Positions 1-6,583 of a stretch of DNA of 37,257 nt are shown here, piece after piece. Position 1 is the stretch's first letter, and each line of letters opens with the position of its first letter. The stretch comes from Patescibacteria group bacterium (GTDB taxonomy: Bacteria > Patescibacteriota > WWE3 > UBA101185 > UBA10185), in assembly GCA_019428825.1 (NCBI GenBank), contig JAHYJU010000004.1, positions 1 through 37,257 on the forward strand, in the 5' to 3' direction. A program made the position numbers and the translations under genes. The notes under the pieces are model-generated. The model did no database searches. It saw only the letters and a program-made list of their open reading frames with translations, and was not told the DNA's origin.

Positions 1-258
1 ATAAAGAAAGAAGATATTCCTGAGGAGTTAGAGTTAGGGGATGATTGGTATTGGTTATATTTTAATGAACCACATCTTTTGGTAAACAATTCTCTAGGTA
101 TTCCTATTTATATTGATAAGATGCAGCTGAATCCCCCAATGGATGACTTTTATGATATAGATGAATTTTTAAATACTGACGTGGAGGTTTATGGATATCA
201 AACTTGGGGTTATGCAGAAAGCTCGGTTTTTCAAATCGAAGCTATACGGAAGTATTAA
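1..258 (+). CDS. C-terminal fragment of an unknown protein (partial)
   Basis: Reading frame 1 is open from the first base of the window and ends at a TAA at 256-258, leaving an 85-residue C-terminal piece; the start lies outside. The ORF track omits it because it has no start. The visible part is acidic and rich in aromatic residues (for example GDDWYWLYF) with no Cys and no motif I recognise, and it shows no membrane segment. The codon pattern resembles that of neighbouring genes, so I consider it real. It lies 31 bp upstream of the next plus-strand gene and could share its transcript. Function unknown. Confidence 0.6.
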   Translation: MKKEDIPEELELGDDWYWLYFNEPHLLVNNSLGIPIYIDKMQLNPPMDDFYDIDEFLNTDVEVYGYQTWGYAESSVFQIEAIRKY

Positions 259-289
259 TTTTATAGTTTATATATTTTTTTAAAATAAT

Positions 290-1030
290 ATGTCTAAAAA
301 TAAAAAATCGAAAGCGTTAAATCAGGAAGCTCCCTTTTTACTTGTGTTTATTTTTGCTATTTTCTTATTCCTCGGCAATCTTGTAATTTTTGAGTACATT
401 ATTAAGAGTGATAGCGGGTTTGTTCTAGGTGTTAGTGACAGACCAGCTAATAGGGGTAGTGATAAAGTGAATCCAGCATCCGCTAAAAAACTTGATACAG
501 TTATTCCCAAAAATACAAAATCTCAGGCCCACGTTCAAAAGGTTAGAGGAGTAGTGGAGAATTTGGGGGAGATTGCTATTCTTGAGGAACAGATGGGAAA
601 TGATGAGGTGAGCACAGAGATTTCTAATGTTGTTGAAGAGATTGAGGGCGTTGCTGTTGATAACGTAGAGACTATTGAGGAGATAGAAGAAAGACCTGCA
701 TGGAAGACTTTTCTAATAGGATCAGATTATAAGAATTTAGGCCAATTGAGAAGTAATTTGGTTCGTACAGATAATCAAATTAGAAAAATTACAATGACTA
801 TGAATAGGGTTGAGGGAGCAAATAGTGATGAAGCTTTGCAAGAGCAATTAGGTGAATTGAATCAAGAAAGAAATAGGATGATGAATATTATAAGGGAAGA
901 AGAACAAAGTTTTAGTTTATTAGGGTGGGTTTTTAGGTTATTGACTGGATACGAGTTAACTGATGCTCAAGTAGAGACAGACCCCATAGAAATTGAACCT
1001 GTTGAGATAGATAATAGTCAGCTGGATTAG
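290..1030 (+). CDS. Single-pass membrane protein with acidic/coiled extracytoplasmic part, unknown function
   Basis: A 246-residue protein. A short basic N-terminus (MSKNKKSK) precedes one hydrophobic segment at about residues 15-38, so the rest is probably outside the membrane. Residues about 85-135 are very acidic and glutamate-rich; residues about 150-205 look helical and coiled-coil-like (repeated charged and Leu/Met positions, e.g. EQLGELNQERNRMM). The end is another acidic tail after a short aromatic patch (GWVFRLLTGYE). No catalytic motif is visible. No clear Shine-Dalgarno precedes the ATG; the upstream DNA is AT-rich. It ends at a strong hairpin shared with the convergent fasciclin gene. 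I do not recognise the family; a structural or envelope-scaffold role would be a guess. Confidence 0.75.
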   Translation: MSKNKKSKALNQEAPFLLVFIFAIFLFLGNLVIFEYIIKSDSGFVLGVSDRPANRGSDKVNPASAKKLDTVIPKNTKSQAHVQKVRGVVENLGEIAILEEQMGNDEVSTEISNVVEEIEGVAVDNVETIEEIEERPAWKTFLIGSDYKNLGQLRSNLVRTDNQIRKITMTMNRVEGANSDEALQEQLGELNQERNRMMNIIREEEQSFSLLGWVFRLLTGYELTDAQVETDPIEIEPVEIDNSQLD

Positions 1031-1062
1031 GCTAGTATAAAAATTTATTGCGAAAAATCTTT

Positions 1063-1089
1063 GACGGCGCCGATAAAATCGGCGCCGTC
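1063..1089. terminator. Bidirectional hairpin terminator between convergent genes
   Basis: A perfect 12-bp inverted repeat, GACGGCGCCGAT / ATCGGCGCCGTC, with a 3-nt AAA loop lies between the stop codons of the 290-1030 gene and the convergent fasciclin gene. The stem is far more GC-rich than its surroundings. A short T-rich run follows only on the minus-strand side (AAAGATTTTT), so termination may be stronger for the fasciclin transcript. Placement between convergent genes is the main support. Confidence 0.75.
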
Positions 1090-1107
1090 TCGATTACTAA
1101 TGTATCT

Positions 1108-1662
1108 TTACTGTGGTATTAAGACAGTATCAATTACATGAATTACTCCGTTTGTTGCTTCTATGTCAGTTATTAGGACTTTTGCGTTATTCATCATAAC
1201 TTCGTTACCTGTAACTTCTATAGTTACTTCGCCTCCTTGTACTGTCTCAGCTGATGTTAGAGTAACTACATCTGCGGCCATTACTTTACCTGCTACCACG
1301 TGGTAAGTAAGTATTGAGGTAAGTTGATCTTTGTCGGCTAAAATTTCATTAAGAGTTTCCTCCGGAATTTTAGCGAAAGCTTCATCTGTAGGGGCAAAAA
1401 CTGTAAATGGCCCTTCTCCTGATAAAGTTTCTACGAGATCTGCCTCTGTTAATGCTGTTACTAAAGTGGAGAATCTTGGATCAGATACTGCTATTTCTAC
1501 AATATTTTGCATGGCTTCTTCAGGCTCTTCGATAGCACGCTCCTGCTCGGGGATAGTTACTGATTCTAGGTCTGCACTATCTTCTCTGTTCATTCCGAAC
1601 ATTAATATACCAACTACAGCCAGAGCCACTATGACTATTGCTATTAAACCTTGTTTTTTCAT
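1108..1662 (-). CDS. Membrane-anchored fasciclin (FAS1) domain protein
   Basis: A 184-residue protein with one N-terminal hydrophobic segment (about residues 5-23), a short acidic linker, and a single FAS1 domain from about residue 50 to the end. The domain shows the usual landmarks: an H1-like stretch [13 protein letters not shown], then LTYHVVAGK, and the terminal H2-like [16 protein letters not shown]1 domains are adhesion or ligand-binding modules on the cell surface. The start has a strong ribosome site (AAAGGGGGTGT before the ATG), unlike many neighbours. A TATAAT box on the minus strand at 1731-1736 gives an inferred leader of about 60 nt. The gene is divergent from a Crp/Fnr regulator, and a palindrome near 1765 lies where an activator would bind, so regulation by that protein is plausible (inference). 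Confidence 0.9.
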   Translation of the reverse strand: MKKQGLIAIVIVALAVVGILMFGMNREDSADLESVTIPEQERAIEEPEEAMQNIVEIAVSDPRFSTLVTALTEADLVETLSGEGPFTVFAPTDEAFAKIPEETLNEILADKDQLTSILTYHVVAGKVMAADVVTLTSAETVQGGEVTIEVTGNEVMMNNAKVLITDIEATNGVIHVIDTVLIPQ

Positions 1663-1730
1663 TTTTACACCCCCTTTAAAAATACTAATAAAATACTTTA
1701 ATTGTTCTAGTTTAAATGATTACTATGGGT

Positions 1731-1736
1731 ATTATA
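1731..1736 (-). promoter_or_regulatory. -10 box of the fasciclin gene promoter
   Basis: The minus strand reads TATAAT here, a consensus -10. The inferred transcription start is near 1724, leaving a leader of about 60 nt that carries the strong GGGGG-type ribosome site. No good -35 is visible at the expected distance, which would fit an activator-dependent promoter. Confidence 0.5.
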
Positions 1737-1757
1737 GAGGATTTTTCCATTTTTTTC

Positions 1758-1773
1758 TGTTAGCTGGCTAACA
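1758..1773. promoter_or_regulatory. Candidate operator: TGTTAGC-TG-GCTAACA inverted repeat
   Basis: A perfect 7-bp inverted repeat with a 2-bp centre sits in the intergenic region between the divergent fasciclin and Crp/Fnr-family genes. Its centre (about 1765.5) is about 41 bp upstream of the inferred fasciclin start and lies between the -35 and -10 positions of the regulator's own promoter. That geometry fits activation of one gene and self-repression of the other. Only one full copy was seen in the window. Binding by the adjacent regulator is inference. Confidence 0.5.
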
Positions 1774-1778
1774 AATGT

Positions 1779-1784
1779 TATAAT
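1779..1784 (+). promoter_or_regulatory. -10 box (TATAAT) of the Crp/Fnr regulator; likely leaderless
   Basis: A consensus TATAAT ends 8 nt before the ATG at 1793, and there is no Shine-Dalgarno. The expected transcription start, about 7 nt after the box, falls 2 nt before the start codon, so the mRNA would be practically leaderless. Confidence 0.6.
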
Positions 1785-1792
1785 GCTTTGCA

Positions 1793-2476
1793 ATGCAGGA
1801 AAAAGTTAAGAAAAAAGTCGATGAATTCTTTTCAGGTTTTTCAAAACTTGAACTGCCTAAGGGTTCTATAATAATCCAACCGGAGGAACCGTTGATTTAC
1901 ATTTACAACTTAGTATCCGGTTATGTTAAATCTTATTCGATTAATGACGGGGGTTTGGAACTTACAATAAACATATTTAAGCCTTATAGCTTTTTTCCAA
2001 TAACAGAGACATTGTCTAACAAGACTAATAGTTATTATTTTGAGGCTGTTACCGATGTTGTTTTGGAAAAAGCACCGACTCATAAAGTACATGAGTTTTT
2101 AAAATCCGATCCCGAGGTTTTATTTGACCTTATAAAAAGAATATCTATTGGTCTCGAAGGTTTTATGTTAAGGACTCAGTATCTAGTTCGATCAAATTCA
2201 ACTCAGAAGGTTGCTTCAACTTTTGTTTTAATGGCTAGAAGATTTGGAGAGACGGATAAAAATAAAAAGGTGAAGATATTACTTCCCCAAACTCATGCGG
2301 ATATAGCAAATTTAGCAGGCGTGTCCAGGGAAACTGCCAGTATCGAAATTAAAAAGCTTGTGGACACGGGTTATATTAAAGTAAGGAAGCAGATATATAC
2401 AATAGAAGATTTTGAAAAACTAAGAGAGTTGTCAACTTTATACTACGAAGACCAACCTTTACCTTTTTCTTTTTAA
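1793..2476 (+). CDS. Crp/Fnr family transcriptional regulator
   Basis: A 227-residue protein with the two-domain plan and length of the CRP/FNR superfamily. Residues about 15-115 form the cyclic-nucleotide-binding-like beta roll (GSIIIQPEEPLIYIYNLVSG, then FFPITE), followed by a long dimer helix, and residues about 165-215 form a winged helix with recognition-helix region THADIANLAGVSRETASIEI. There is no cysteine, so it is not an oxygen sensor of the Fe-S FNR type, and the canonical cAMP-binding RxxSA motif is not visible; the ligand is unknown. The ATG at 1793 is chosen because a TATAAT box ends 8 nt upstream. The gene lies between a divergent fasciclin gene and a superoxide dismutase, so a role in surface or oxidative-stress control is plausible but unproven. 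A palindrome in its promoter suggests autoregulation. Confidence 0.88.
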   Translation: MQEKVKKKVDEFFSGFSKLELPKGSIIIQPEEPLIYIYNLVSGYVKSYSINDGGLELTINIFKPYSFFPITETLSNKTNSYYFEAVTDVVLEKAPTHKVHEFLKSDPEVLFDLIKRISIGLEGFMLRTQYLVRSNSTQKVASTFVLMARRFGETDKNKKVKILLPQTHADIANLAGVSRETASIEIKKLVDTGYIKVRKQIYTIEDFEKLRELSTLYYEDQPLPFSF

Positions 2477-2621
2477 CTCGTTGCTATTTCATAGTTTTTT
2501 AAAAAAATTATTTGCCTTAAACATATATTTCTAATATTCTATTGTCAGGTTTAGTAAGTTTAGTAATTAGTTTGTAATATTAGTTACATTTATTTTTTCG
2601 ATAGGAAATTATTTTTAAATT

Positions 2622-3218
2622 ATGAAATACACATTACCCGAATTAACATATAATTATGAAGATTTAGAGCCATATATGGATGCTGAGACGGTTAAATTGC
2701 ACCATTCAGTTCACCATGCTTCTTATGTAAATAATGCTAATAAGTTGGTTTCTGATATCGAGGAGGCAAGAAATAGCGGAGATTTTTCAAAAATTAGAGC
2801 CTTATCCTCGTCTTTATCTTTTAATCTTTCGGGTCATTATTTGCATTCATTATTTTGGAGAATTATGGGACCTCCTTCCGGAAACTCGGAGATTGATGGG
2901 GAGATAAAAAAACAGATTGAGGTTAATTTCGGTTCTGTCGATAATTTTTTTAATATTTTTAATACACTTGCTTTAACAGTTGAAGGTTCGGGTTGGGCTG
3001 TTTTGACTTATGATCCTATAAACAAGGATTTGCATGTATCTCAGATTGAGAAACATAACATGCTTGGAATTTCTAATCATGTGCCGATATTAGCTTTGGA
3101 TGTATGGGAACATGCTTATTATTTAAAGTACAAGAGTGATAGAAAAGCTTTTATTGAGGCTTTTAAGAATCTTATTAACTGGGAAGCGGTTGAGAAAGAG
3201 TATTTGAATATTGTTTGA
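2622..3218 (+). CDS. Superoxide dismutase, Fe/Mn family
   Basis: A 198-residue enzyme of normal length for the family, which converts superoxide to hydrogen peroxide and oxygen. The four metal ligands can be placed: His27 in LHHSVHHASY, His75 in GHYLHSLFW, and Asp160 and His164 in LDVWEHAYY. The N-terminal helical hairpin and the C-terminal alpha/beta domain are both present. Sequence alone, read by eye, does not settle Fe against Mn. There is no signal peptide, so it is cytoplasmic. It is 145 bp downstream of the Crp/Fnr gene in an AT-rich gap, and no obvious Shine-Dalgarno precedes the ATG. The pairing with a regulator suggests, but does not show, stress-dependent control. Confidence 0.95.
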   Translation: MKYTLPELTYNYEDLEPYMDAETVKLHHSVHHASYVNNANKLVSDIEEARNSGDFSKIRALSSSLSFNLSGHYLHSLFWRIMGPPSGNSEIDGEIKKQIEVNFGSVDNFFNIFNTLALTVEGSGWAVLTYDPINKDLHVSQIEKHNMLGISNHVPILALDVWEHAYYLKYKSDRKAFIEAFKNLINWEAVEKEYLNIV

Positions 3219-3272
3219 TTGATTGTGGCCGGGCATTAGGGAACAAGTTCGAACTACTGTATTAGTATCTGA

Positions 3273-4976
3273 TTACCACGCTCTTCCCGTTACGGCTTCC
3301 AGTACTGCGTGTCTATTGGCTGTTAGTCTTAGATTCTCCATTGATTTCCAGTCCTCAGGGATGCCTTGGACTTCTATCGTTACAACAGGACTGAACGTTC
3401 CGTTTTCAGGATCCTCCGGGTTTGTATCCATTATACCCATACTTATTTTTACAACTAAAGATTCAGGTAAATCTGGGTTTACTGAAAATTTTAACTGACC
3501 GTATTCGCTTGAGTTAATACCTACCCCAGGACCATGGTAAAGGTATTGGTAGTAATCATAAGCATCTTTACCATGTCCTTGTATAGCTCCCACATCTGCT
3601 TTAAACAAAGGAATTCTATTTCCTTCTGAATCTGCTATAAAAGTACCTAGGGCCTCTCCAAAAACGGATGCTGTAAAGCAAGCTCCTTCCCCGTTGGTAA
3701 TGTAACCATCTCCGTGCCGGATGTTTTCATTTTGAAGGTCAGTTTTCGATATGATATCTCCGAATCCAATATGTTGGGTAAAGGACATGTTGTCACCAGG
3801 TTTAAGTTCTACGGTTTTAAATCGCATTGCAGCTTCTGTTGCATTCCATATAAGCACACTGTTTCCATCAGGTGCAGCCCCCTTCCAATAATTAAAGTCC
3901 GTGTCTTTTTCCAAAAATAGAGATAAGGATATTTTTCCTCTTCCATCAACAAGTTCTAATGTGTTAACACCCTCATCCCACTGTGTAGTTAATTCCATAG
4001 TTGGAGTCGGTATAGGTTGTTCTATATTGATGTTGTTTTCTGGCTCAGGCGTTGCATCCATAATTTGACTGTCTGCAATGTTGGTTTTTGCAATATTATC
4101 TTCAGGGATCTCGTTGCTACTTTCGATGTAATCTCCCCCAATAATGGTTTCGGTTTCTACGGCAATTACTTCCGGTAACTTTTCCACTTGAGCTACCTGT
4201 GGTTTGTTTAGTGCCTGTAAGACTGCCTTATTTGAGGATTTACTATTTCTTAAATTTGCAACATAACCCAATGCTATTCCTGCTACTGCCAATGCAGATA
4301 ATGCTCCTGCTACTATTTTTCTTCTTGTTTTTGATTCTAGAGCCTTTTGTGTAAAATTACCTAGTTTTGTTTTGATTTCTCTTAGGATTGATTTTCTTTC
4401 AATTGGGGGTAATTCTTCGGTAACACTTTCTATATCAGCTTCTAAAATTGCATCATTTTCTTTTTGCAGTTTTTCACTAGCTAGTTTTAGTTGTTCATTT
4501 ATTTCTGCTCTTTCTCTTTCAATATTGGTTGCTTCTTCATAAACATCTATCTTTTGATCTGACCTTAATATGTGTGCGTATCTCATCACGTTGGTAGCAG
4601 ACAAATCTCCCATGCCGTAAGCATCAAGATTCATTTGCTTTTCAACCCATGTTCTATGTGCGTTGTAGACTACTTTTCCTCTAACACTCTGTATGATTTT
4701 TACAGTCTCGTTATCTCTAGAGTCAGGGTCGTTGGTGTACAGAACAGATTCTGCTTCCTTACACAGTTCAAGTACTCGTTTAAAGTCACCGTTACTGCGC
4801 GATAGAAACTCTTGATAGACATCGTCTGCAATTTTTCTACCTTGCTTATTAATACGTCCACTCTCAGTTAATACTCCAAATTCCTCAGCAGGAAGCCTTG
4901 AATCAATATTATCAAGCATAAGTGTTGTTTGTGGATTTAATATTTCTTCTCTAGGTACTAACATATTTTCACTCAT
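3273..4976 (-). CDS. Membrane protein with remote VanW-like extracytoplasmic domain
   Basis: A 567-residue protein. Residues 1 to about 215 are charged, probably helical and cytoplasmic; one membrane segment follows at about 218-241 (KIVAGALSALAVAGIALGYV), then a Pro/Glu/Thr-rich linker to about 330, then a globular C-terminal domain. That domain has the order of landmarks seen in VanW proteins: a strand ending LKPGDNMSF (compare PPGAIYSM in the VanW gene at 6558), a loop with NGEGACFTAS near residue 428 (compare GEGGGVCQTSTT), and a later Tyr-rich stretch before LKFSVN. The Gln after the Cys is missing, so it is a divergent member at best. The start overlaps the stop of the upstream 92-residue gene (ATGA), indicating translational coupling. 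Function unknown; a cell-wall role is inference. Confidence 0.75.
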   Translation of the reverse strand: MSENMLVPREEILNPQTTLMLDNIDSRLPAEEFGVLTESGRINKQGRKIADDVYQEFLSRSNGDFKRVLELCKEAESVLYTNDPDSRDNETVKIIQSVRGKVVYNAHRTWVEKQMNLDAYGMGDLSATNVMRYAHILRSDQKIDVYEEATNIERERAEINEQLKLASEKLQKENDAILEADIESVTEELPPIERKSILREIKTKLGNFTQKALESKTRRKIVAGALSALAVAGIALGYVANLRNSKSSNKAVLQALNKPQVAQVEKLPEVIAVETETIIGGDYIESSNEIPEDNIAKTNIADSQIMDATPEPENNINIEQPIPTPTMELTTQWDEGVNTLELVDGRGKISLSLFLEKDTDFNYWKGAAPDGNSVLIWNATEAAMRFKTVELKPGDNMSFTQHIGFGDIISKTDLQNENIRHGDGYITNGEGACFTASVFGEALGTFIADSEGNRIPLFKADVGAIQGHGKDAYDYYQYLYHGPGVGINSSEYGQLKFSVNPDLPESLVVKISMGIMDTNPEDPENGTFSPVVTIEVQGIPEDWKSMENLRLTANRHAVLEAVTGRAW

Positions 4977-5251
4977 AGTATTTTTTTAAATTCTTTCTTA
5001 ATTACCATCAGTATTTTTTTATTGAAATTTGGAATCTCGTTTTTTATGAGTTTTTGAGCTTTGTCATAATCATCTGTGCTTAGGTATCTGTAAAATTCAA
5101 TTCTTTTCTCTTTGTCTAAGGACTTAAGAATTATGTTAAGTGCAATATTGTCTATTAATTCGTTAACATGGGAGTTTTTAAAATCAACCTCTTGTACTAA
5201 GAGCTCGTGGAGTTTGTTGGAAAGAAGTCTTTGGGCAATATTAATTTTCAT
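4973..5251 (-). CDS. Small helical protein of unknown function
   Basis: A 92-residue, lysine- and leucine-rich protein with no membrane segment and no Cys, predicted by eye to be all-helical. It is the first gene of a two-gene minus-strand unit: its stop shares an ATGA overlap with the start of the VanW-like membrane protein. An extended -10 (TGATATAAT on the minus strand) ends 9 nt before the ATG and there is no Shine-Dalgarno, so a nearly leaderless transcript is likely. The tight coupling suggests the product may act with the cytoplasmic part of the downstream protein. I do not recognise the family. Confidence 0.7.
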   Translation of the reverse strand: MKINIAQRLLSNKLHELLVQEVDFKNSHVNELIDNIALNIILKSLDKEKRIEFYRYLSTDDYDKAQKLIKNEIPNFNKKILMVIKKEFKKIL

Positions 5252-5260
5252 AATATGAAC

Positions 5261-5269
5261 ATTATATCA
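5261..5269 (-). promoter_or_regulatory. Extended -10 promoter (TGATATAAT)
   Basis: On the minus strand the sequence is TGATATAAT, an extended -10, ending 9 nt before the ATG of the 92-residue gene. The inferred start leaves a leader of about 2-3 nt. Confidence 0.55.
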
Positions 5270-5322
5270 GTTCGAATTCCCTGATGGCCTGTGTTTGGGA
5301 ATGTTGTTAGAGGAAAAAACCC

Positions 5323-5343
5323 TGGCTGGGGGACAGGGATTCG
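5323..5343 (-). repeat. Truncated copy of the tRNA-Gln 3' end
   Basis: TGGCTGGGGGACAGGGATTC repeats exactly the plus-strand sequence at the 3' end of the tRNA-Gln gene (5498 onwards), covering the encoded CCA, acceptor strand and part of the T arm. The match stops abruptly in the T loop and the sequence then becomes unrelated. It lies about 155 bp beyond the intact gene, downstream with respect to tRNA transcription. Confidence 0.8.
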
Positions 5344-5449
5344 CCCACTAGTCCAAATATCTCTACGTCGCTTTGCTCCTAGAGCTATTTGGCTATTGGC
5401 ACGTCTCCTTCGCTACGCTCAGTCCGACATTCTCATCCCTGTCCAAACA
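5344..5449. other. Non-coding spacer with short palindrome-like pieces
   Basis: This stretch between the tRNA-Gln 3' fragment and the tRNA terminator holds no convincing gene. ORF-track entries crossing it also cross the tRNA and are not credible. It contains short GC-rich pieces (CTTCGCTACGCTCAGTCCGAC) that resemble the hairpin elements seen near tRNA-Glu. Confidence 0.45.
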
Positions 5450-5495
5450 AAAGTTCCCGCTAACCTTTCATAGACTCAAGGCTAACGGGAACTTT
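5450..5495 (-). terminator. Rho-independent terminator of tRNA-Gln
   Basis: A perfect 10-bp inverted repeat, AAAGTTCCCG / CGGGAACTTT, with a 26-nt loop starts 3 nt after the encoded CCA of tRNA-Gln. On the minus strand it is followed by TTTTGTTTGG, a usable U-tract. Position and orientation fit termination of the tRNA transcript. Confidence 0.7.
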
Positions 5496-5497
5496 CG

Positions 5498-5571
5498 TGG
5501 CTGGGGGACAGGGATTCGAACCCCAATTACCGCATTCAGAGTGCGAGGTCCTACCATTAGACGATCCCCCA
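5498..5571 (-). tRNA. tRNA-Gln (anticodon CUG)
   Basis: The minus strand folds as a complete cloverleaf. The acceptor TGGGGGA pairs with TCCCCCA, including the U1:A72 pair typical of tRNA-Gln; the discriminator is G and CCA is encoded. The anticodon stem TCGCA/TGCGG encloses the loop CTCTGAA, giving anticodon CTG, which reads CAG. The T arm contains GGTTCGAATCC. A terminator hairpin follows directly. Truncated copies of the 3' end (5323-5343) and of the 5' half (5647-5697) flank it. With a GluRS in the window, charging is probably by GluRS plus the amidotransferase (family knowledge; gat genes not seen here). Confidence 0.95.
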
Positions 5572-5646
5572 ATAATATAACAAGTAAATAAGTATTAAAT
5601 TTTCAAAAATTGCTAACAAACGTAATTAAATTAAATGAGTCTGATC

Positions 5647-5697
5647 GCAAGGTCCTCGAGCGAAGCGAGACGGTTCTTCCCATTAGACGATTCCCCA
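5647..5697 (-). pseudogene. Truncated tRNA-Gln 5' half with a hairpin insertion
   Basis: Read on the minus strand, this begins TGGGGAATCGTCTAATGG, matching the intact tRNA-Gln 5' end (TGGGGGATCGTCTAATGG) with one change. It is then interrupted by about 21 nt that include the palindrome-like CTCGCTTCGCTCGAG, after which tRNA-like sequence resumes (AGGACCTTGC) up to the anticodon stem and stops. It cannot form a tRNA. It lies about 75 bp upstream of the intact gene's 5' end. Confidence 0.75.
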
Positions 5698-5746
5698 ATA
5701 AACAAAACAATTTTACCATTTACCATTTCAACTTTCAGATTTCAGT

Positions 5747-5755
5747 TGATAAAAT
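5747..5755 (+). promoter_or_regulatory. Extended -10 promoter (TGATAAAAT) of the ferredoxin gene
   Basis: TGATAAAAT ends 6 nt before the ATG at 5762, so the expected transcription start coincides with the A of the start codon. No Shine-Dalgarno is present. This is the clearest leaderless arrangement in the window. Confidence 0.65.
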
Positions 5756-5761
5756 ACCCCA

Positions 5762-5968
5762 ATGACAGAAAACATTAAAAAAGTAAAAATAAACGAAGAA
5801 AAATGTATAGGTTGTGGAGCATGTAGTATATACGCTCCCGAAGCTTTTGATTTGGATCCCGAAAAAGGCAAAGCTGTAGTAAAAGAAGGAGCAGAAAACA
5901 CAGATGAAGAAAAAATAAAAGAAGCTGCCCAGTATTGTCCTGTTCAGGCCATAGAAATAGAACAATAA
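5762..5968 (+). CDS. Single-cluster [4Fe-4S] ferredoxin
   Basis: A 68-residue acidic protein with Cys15, Cys18 and Cys21 in CIGCGAC and Cys59 before Pro60 (YCPVQAIEIE). This is the four-ligand pattern of small monocluster ferredoxins (Fer4 type), which carry single electrons between redox enzymes in the cytoplasm. The second cluster's cysteines are absent, as in the short subfamily. It is probably transcribed alone from the TGATAAAAT promoter ending 6 nt upstream and translated without a leader. The following gene has its own -10 box. The partner enzyme is not evident from the neighbours. Confidence 0.93.
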   Translation: MTENIKKVKINEEKCIGCGACSIYAPEAFDLDPEKGKAVVKEGAENTDEEKIKEAAQYCPVQAIEIEQ

Positions 5969-5998
5969 CCACCTCTTTATTCATTTTCATTTTCAATA

Positions 5999-6004
5999 TA
6001 CAAT
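5999..6004 (+). promoter_or_regulatory. -10 box (TACAAT) of the NYN gene; likely leaderless
   Basis: TACAAT ends 6 nt before the ATG at 6011, placing the expected transcription start on the start codon. No Shine-Dalgarno is visible. Confidence 0.5.
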
Positions 6005-6010
6005 ACCCTT

Positions 6011-6583
6011 ATGATGCCAGCACAACATAAAGAACAACGAGTAGGTGTATTTGTGGATGTACAAAATATGTATTACTCTGCAAAGAACATCTACGGATCT
6101 AAAGTAGATTTCGGAAAAGTACTTTCCGTTGGTTTAGCAGGAAGAAGGCTTGTACGTGCCTTTGCGTATGTAATTAAAGCTGACGTTGGGGCAGAGAAAG
6201 ATTTTTTTGAGGCTCTTCAAAAAATCGGTTACGAAGTAAAAGAAAAAGATCTCCAGGTATTTTTAGGAGGTTCAAAAAAAGGAGACTGGGATGTAGGTTT
6301 ATGCATGGACGTTGTAAGAATGGTTCCTAAAATAGATGCTATGGTTCTTGTCTCAGGAGACGGAGATTATACCGAGCTTTTAGAGTACGCAAGAAGCCAG
6401 GGAGTCAGAACTGAGATAATTGCATTTGGAAAAACTTGTTCAAGTAAACTTTTTAATGAAGCAGACTATATTTTGGATATGGATAAATCTCCCGAGAAAT
6501 TTTTAATCGGTAAAATATCAAAACCAAAAATTCCATTTATGAGGGACACTAATAAAGATGCTTCTGCTTCAAAAACCGAGTGA
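6011..6583 (+). CDS. NYN-domain protein (LabA/DUF88 family, PIN-like nuclease fold)
   Basis: A 190-residue protein in which residues about 9-160 match the NYN fold: VGVFVDVQNMYYSAK at the N-terminus supplies the first acidic position and Asn, GDWDVGLCMDVV the middle acidic positions, and LVSGDGDYTELLEYAR the SGDGD motif with the last acidic positions. NYN proteins are related to PIN nucleases, and several cut RNA; the acidic residues expected for metal binding are present. There is no membrane segment. The ATG at 6011 is preferred over 6014 because a -10 box ends exactly 6 nt upstream. The C-terminal tail overlaps the start of the VanW gene by 26 bp if the first ATG of that gene is used. The substrate is unknown. 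Confidence 0.88.
   Translation: MMPAQHKEQRVGVFVDVQNMYYSAKNIYGSKVDFGKVLSVGLAGRRLVRAFAYVIKADVGAEKDFFEALQKIGYEVKEKDLQVFLGGSKKGDWDVGLCMDVVRMVPKIDAMVLVSGDGDYTELLEYARSQGVRTEIIAFGKTCSSKLFNEADYILDMDKSPEKFLIGKISKPKIPFMRDTNKDASASKTE

Noticed and set aside
1331-1771. 146-aa plus-strand ORF
   Set aside because: It runs antisense through the fasciclin gene and its promoter; the fasciclin frame has a clear domain and a strong ribosome site, and this one has neither.
2540-2621. AT-rich inverted repeats before sod (GTAATATTAGTTAC) as a Crp site
   Set aside because: Only 4-bp arms in very AT-rich DNA and no resemblance to the 1758-1773 palindrome.
3223-3498. 91-aa plus-strand ORF after sod
   Set aside because: Antisense to the VanW-like gene, with low-complexity composition and no start signal.
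5373-5591. 72-aa ORF
   Set aside because: It reads through the whole tRNA-Gln gene and its terminator, so it is not a protein gene.
5735-5996. Minus-strand ORFs of 76 and 73 aa, rich in Phe and Leu
   Set aside because: Shadows of the ferredoxin gene, whose Cys motif is unmistakable.
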